From assembly GCF_012843705.1 (NCBI RefSeq), contig NZ_JABAFQ010000006.1, positions 39,589 to 103,588 of the forward strand: 64,000 nt of DNA. The letters run 5' to 3'. The notes beneath the pieces are model-generated. The model saw only the letters and a list, made by a program, of their open reading frames with translations, was not told the DNA's origin and ran no database searches. Positions 60,993 through 64,000 of this stretch are shown here, piece by piece (the stretch's first letter is position 1; every line of letters begins with the position of its first letter). The stretch is from Fusobacterium sp. FSA-380-WT-3A (lineage in GTDB: Bacteria > Fusobacteriota > Fusobacteriia > Fusobacteriales > Fusobacteriaceae). Position numbers and translations under genes: made by a program.

Positions 60993-62240
60993 ATGATTGC
61001 TCAGAGATTAGTAGGAAAACAAGTTGGAAGAGGGGCTTTCGGAATAGCTAGAGAAGTTAAAGCTACTGAAAAAAAATTCGGAAAAGATTCTGTTATAAAT
61101 TCTACATTAGGAACTTTTTTTTGTGAAGATGAAAAATTAGGAGTATTAGAACTTGTTGATAAAACATATAGGGAATTAGAATCTCCAGATACTTTCGGAT
61201 ATGCTGCTGGTGTAAGTGGTTCTGCTGAATATAAGGAAGCAGTTAAAAAAAGTATATTTGGTACTCATTGCAAAGAAATATTAGAAAATGCCTTTGTTGA
61301 TGTTGCTTCTACACCTGGAGGTACAGGAGCTATATATACAGCTTTTAAAGGATATGGAAATGACGGAAATACTGTTTTATTACCTGAATATATGTGGGAT
61401 GCCTATGTACATATTACAGGGGCTAACAGATTAAATAATACTATATATAAATTATTTGATGGGGAGAAATTTAATACTAAAGATTTCTCTGAAAAAATGT
61501 TAGAAGTTGTAAAAAGAGATGGTAGAGTTCTAGCTGTTATCAATGACCCTTGTCAAAATCCTACAGGATATTCTCTATCTTTTGAAGAATGGAAGGAAGT
61601 TGTTGAAATTTTAAGAGAAGCTTCTAAATATGGAGAAGTTATTCTTATTAATGATATAGCATATATAGATTATGATTTTAGAGGAAGAGATAATGCAAGA
61701 GAATATATGAAACTATTTTTAGGACTTCCTGAAAATGTTTTGATTCTTTTTGCTTATAGTATGTCAAAATCTTTTACGAGTTATGGACTTAGAACAGGAG
61801 CTATAGTTGCTTTATCTTCAAGTAAAAAAGTTATAGATGAATTTACTGTTGTTGCTGAATATTTATGCCGTTCTTCTTGGTCTAATGTATCAAGAGGTGG
61901 AATGGCTCTATTAGTAAAAGCTTATGAAAATGAAAATATAATCAATGGTATTAATTCTGAAAGAGATAAATGGGTAGAAACATTGAAAAAAAGAGCTGAA
62001 ATTTTTGAAAGAAAATCAGAAGAGGTCGGATTAAAATATTGTCCTTTCTCTAGTGGATTTTTCTTAACAATTCCTTTAGAAGAAAATAAAGATGAGATAG
62101 TAAATGACTTAAAAGAGAAAAAAGTATTTGTTCTTCCTATAAAAAAAGGAATTAGAATAGCTATCTGTAGTATCTCTTGTAAAAAATTAGAAATTCTTCC
62201 AAAATTAATTAAAGAATCTATAGATAAATTTAATAAATAA
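60993..62240 (+). CDS. Class I PLP aminotransferase (aspartate/aromatic amino acid type)
   Basis: A 415-residue fold-type I aminotransferase. The PLP-binding Lys is in YSMSKSFTSYGLRTGA (about residues 256-271); NDPCQNPTGYSLS (about 187-199, with the conserved Asn-Pro-Thr-Gly) and LINDIAYIDYDF with Asp and Tyr contacts follow the family. The C-terminal Arg that binds the alpha-carboxylate is in GIRIAICSI. The N terminus with GTFFCEDEKL resembles the AspC/TyrB group and fusobacterial relatives; substrate is not settled (aspartate, aromatic amino acids or methionine). GGAGGG precedes the ATG. Own promoter and repeat array upstream. Confidence 0.88.
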   Translation: MIAQRLVGKQVGRGAFGIAREVKATEKKFGKDSVINSTLGTFFCEDEKLGVLELVDKTYRELESPDTFGYAAGVSGSAEYKEAVKKSIFGTHCKEILENAFVDVASTPGGTGAIYTAFKGYGNDGNTVLLPEYMWDAYVHITGANRLNNTIYKLFDGEKFNTKDFSEKMLEVVKRDGRVLAVINDPCQNPTGYSLSFEEWKEVVEILREASKYGEVILINDIAYIDYDFRGRDNAREYMKLFLGLPENVLILFAYSMSKSFTSYGLRTGAIVALSSSKKVIDEFTVVAEYLCRSSWSNVSRGGMALLVKAYENENIINGINSERDKWVETLKKRAEIFERKSEEVGLKYCPFSSGFFLTIPLEENKDEIVNDLKEKKVFVLPIKKGIRIAICSISCKKLEILPKLIKESIDKFNK

Positions 62241-62256
62241 AATTATCATAAAAAAT

Positions 62257-62290
62257 AAAGGTATTACAAAATTCTGTAATACCTTTTTTA
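62257..62290 (+). terminator. Terminator of the aminotransferase gene
   Basis: A 12-bp perfect stem AAAGGTATTACA/TGTAATACCTTT followed by T residues, 17 bp after the stop. Confidence 0.9.
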
Positions 62291-62403
62291 ATAAAAAATT
62301 TATTATTTTTCCATCTCTTATTTTTTAATATATAACTTTCTAATATTATATAAAATTATTATTTTAATTTTTCATAAAACTTTAAAGTAATCATTAATAA
62401 TAT

Positions 62404-62436
62404 AAAAAGCTAGAAAGAAATCTCTCTAGCTTTTTT
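62404..62436 (-). terminator. Terminator of the cysteine desulfidase gene
   Basis: AAAAAGCTAGA (62404-62414) pairs with TCTAGCTTTTT (62425-62435), with A and T runs on both sides, about 35 bp beyond the end of the minus-strand gene. Confidence 0.82.
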
Positions 62437-62470
62437 ATTTAGAAATTTTTTAATAATTATAATAGAATTT

Positions 62471-63754
62471 TTATTTATTATTAACCATTATATTTAAAAT
62501 TACTTCATCAGTTACTTGCATTCCATCTTTACCTAAAATTCCTGTATTTTTAATAGTAGCTTCTACATCTCTTCCTATTATTCCTTCTCCAAATAATAAT
62601 CTTCTATTTTTCTTAGCTGTATAATATGAATCAAAAGCACAAGAAATTCCACTTGCTATTTTTGTAGCACATGAACTTTTTGCTCCATCACAAATCAATC
62701 CTGACATTGTTCCTAATGTAGTTTCTACTGCCATTGCACATTGCTCTAATGTTAATCCATCTAAGAATGATATAGCTCCAGCTACTCCTGCACTAGCACA
62801 CATAGCTCCACAATAAGCTGATAATCTTCCTATATTTGTTTTTATATGTATTGTTGTCATATGAGAGAAGAATAATCCTCTTATTAATTGCTCATATGGA
62901 ATATTTTTCATTTCACAGAATTTTATTACTGGTAAAGAAGCTGTCATCCCTTGATTTCCACTTCCACTTGTTGTCATAACTGGTAAAGAACATCCGTTCA
63001 TTCTAGCATCACTACCAGCACTAGCAAAAGAAGCCATATTATTTTTTAAATCATTTCCATAAATTCCTTCTTCAATTCCTTCTTTTATAGTTTTTCCTAT
63101 AGCAATTCCATATTCTGTAGTTAATCCTTCTTTTGCTATAGCTGTATTACAGTCAATTACTTTTTTAAATATAGGCTCTATTAATGATAAATCTATTGTT
63201 TTTGCTGTATTATATATTAACTCTAAAGTTAAGAAACTTCTATCTGTCATTGGTGATTCTCCACCACACTTATCATCACATGAACATCCTATTACTTTTT
63301 CTCCATTTTTAGTAATTTCTGTGATATTTGTATGATAATGTTGAATCTCTACTGTAGCAACATCATTTCCACAAGTACCAGTCAATTTAATATATAATTT
63401 TACATCTCCTTTATTTAAAACAACATTCATTCTATTTTCAGATAAATATTTTCTAACTTCAGGTAATTTTGTTCTATCTACACCAGAAATAACCATTAAT
63501 TCTTTTGTTGAATCTCCTAAAATAAGACCCATAGCTACTGCAGCCTCAATTCCTACCATTCCTTCTGAACTAGGAATTTTAACACTTTTTACATTTTTTA
63601 TCATATTTCCAGATAAAGAAATTTCTATTTTTTCTGGAATATTTCCTAATATATCTCTTAATTTACTTCCAGCATATGCTAAAGCTATTGGTTCTGTACA
63701 TCCTTCAGCAGGCACTATTTCTTCTTCTAAAATTGCTAATATTTTATCTAACAT
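62471..63754 (-). CDS. cyuA: L-cysteine desulfidase (CyuA/UPF0597 family)
   Basis: A 427-residue member of the YhaM/CyuA family related to the alpha domain of bacterial L-serine dehydratase. Cysteines that can ligate the [4Fe-4S] cluster are visible in PAEGCTEPIALA (about residues 14-25), the CSCDDKCGG cluster (about 157-165) and the C-terminal GLICDGAKSSCATKIASG (about 339-356). It degrades L-cysteine to H2S, pyruvate and ammonia, an activity common in fusobacteria. AGGAGG precedes the ATG. The 5' gap of 219 bp toward the next gene shows no obvious promoter consensus. Confidence 0.9.
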   Translation of the reverse strand: MLDKILAILEEEIVPAEGCTEPIALAYAGSKLRDILGNIPEKIEISLSGNMIKNVKSVKIPSSEGMVGIEAAVAMGLILGDSTKELMVISGVDRTKLPEVRKYLSENRMNVVLNKGDVKLYIKLTGTCGNDVATVEIQHYHTNITEITKNGEKVIGCSCDDKCGGESPMTDRSFLTLELIYNTAKTIDLSLIEPIFKKVIDCNTAIAKEGLTTEYGIAIGKTIKEGIEEGIYGNDLKNNMASFASAGSDARMNGCSLPVMTTSGSGNQGMTASLPVIKFCEMKNIPYEQLIRGLFFSHMTTIHIKTNIGRLSAYCGAMCASAGVAGAISFLDGLTLEQCAMAVETTLGTMSGLICDGAKSSCATKIASGISCAFDSYYTAKKNRRLLFGEGIIGRDVEATIKNTGILGKDGMQVTDEVILNIMVNNK

Positions 63755-63892
63755 TTTATCCTCCTAAGAATTTTTTGACTTTTTATTATTAATATTAGCA
63801 ATTTCTATACCATTTTTTATATCTATATTTCTTATATAAAAAAATATTTTAAATTATATTTTTTTCAAAATGAAAATATATCTTTTCTTTAG

Positions 63893-63927
63893 TTTTTCTT
63901 TTTGAAAAATTTTTTCAAAAAGAAAAA
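63893..63927. repeat. Perfect 17-bp A/T-rich inverted repeat
   Basis: TTTTTCTTTTTGAAAAA (63893-63909) and its exact complement (63911-63927) are separated by one base. It directly adjoins the presumed tuf terminator and overlaps its A-run. Low complexity, but the perfect symmetry would allow a long hairpin on either strand. Confidence 0.6.
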
Positions 63928-63952
63928 GGACTAAATTTCTTTAGTCCTTTTT
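63923..63952 (-). terminator. Terminator downstream of the gene at the right edge
   Basis: A 13-bp perfect stem AAAAAGGACTAAA/TTTAGTCCTTTTT with loop TTTC; the minus-strand T-run lies within and after the stem. Confidence 0.88.
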
Positions 63953-63973
63953 TATCTCTAATAATTTTTATTA

Positions 63974-64000
63974 TTATTTGATAATTTCTGAAACAACTCC
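63974..64000 (-). CDS. tuf: C-terminal end of a gene, probably elongation factor Tu (5' part outside window)
   Basis: The minus strand reads GVVSEIIK and then a TAA stop at 63976-63974. This is the usual C terminus of EF-Tu in many Gram-positive and fusobacterial proteins (GVVSEIIE/K after a VGSG segment that would lie just outside). A strong terminator follows. Only eight codons are visible, so the call is tentative. Confidence 0.55.
   Translation of the reverse strand, partial: GVVSEIIK

Noticed and set aside
1..64000. tRNA, rRNA, insertion sequences, prophage or defence islands
   Set aside because: Gaps between genes are short and none shows cloverleaf, transposase, integrase or phage signatures; the gene content is core metabolism and envelope functions.

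Overview
This 64 kb window is very AT-rich chromosomal DNA from a Gram-negative anaerobe, most likely a Fusobacterium or close relative (Fusobacteriota). The evidence is a mix: an LPS inner-core heptose pathway (gmhB, three GT9 heptosyltransferases, a WaaY-like kinase) and a TolC/HlyD/MacB-type exporter show an outer membrane, while YerC, KipI/KipA and DUF1653 proteins and strong GGAGG ribosome binding sites look Firmicute-like. Codon use is dominated by A/T-ending codons, and genes are densely packed. I see no rRNA, tRNA, CRISPR array, insertion sequence or prophage. Genus is an inference from gene content, not a database match.

Layout. 1-5.7 kb: end of an EamA permease, then on the minus strand a glutaminase/Na+ symporter pair and an SGNH hydrolase-rRNA methyltransferase-GATE membrane protein operon. 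5.9-17.6 kb: gmhB and then a compact division/cell wall (dcw) cluster, murF-mraY-murD-murG-murC-murB-ddl-ftsQ-ftsA-ftsZ. 17.7-18.4 kb: rpsF-rpsR without ssb. 18.6-25.9 kb: an M23 peptidase divergent from an LPS-core operon that runs without a gap into recA-recX. 26-28 kb: truA, a GNAT protein, a Fur-family regulator and a Cys-rich small protein. 28-30.4 kb: argG and an amino-acid binding protein behind a 250-nt leader. 30.4-34.8 kb: a four-gene tripartite ABC efflux operon. 34.8-36.5 kb: a TrpR-like regulator and a MATE pump. 36.9-40.7 kb: 5-oxoprolinase pxpA-NRAMP-like transporter-pxpB-pxpC. 41-43.4 kb: membrane transporter plus M20D amidohydrolase. 43.5-48.8 kb: ridA, an RluA-type pseudouridine synthase, gap, pgk, trxA, a CoA-binding protein and a Crp/Fnr regulator. 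49-53.9 kb: purC-purF-purB-purA. 53.9-58 kb: DUF1653, gltX, prfB, acpS, tatD. 58.1-62.2 kb: a hydrophobic leader-like peptide, then a YkvI-type transporter, a GldA-like dehydrogenase and an aminotransferase. 62.4-64 kb: L-cysteine desulfidase and the last codons of what looks like tuf.

The most interesting structures are two leader regions that look like classical ribosome-mediated transcription attenuators. One (minus strand, about 30.08-30.36 kb) has a textbook promoter, a 35-codon ORF with AGG arginine codons at positions 8 and 10, three mutually complementary segments and an intrinsic terminator ahead of a binding-protein/argG operon. The other (plus strand, about 58.14-58.43 kb) has a promoter, a 51-codon ORF packed with rare leucine codons plus methionines, the same 1:2 / 2:3 / 3:4 pairing logic, and a terminator ahead of an amino-acid transport and transamination cluster. 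Other candidate regulatory sites are a TrpR-like palindrome at the yerC promoter, a helically phased tandem repeat at the aminotransferase promoter, a palindrome downstream of the crp/fnr promoter and an S6/S18-type leader hairpin.

Many promoters here fit TTGAxx-17-TATAAT very closely, which makes transcription units unusually easy to see by eye. All functional calls come from reading motifs and context; no search was run.
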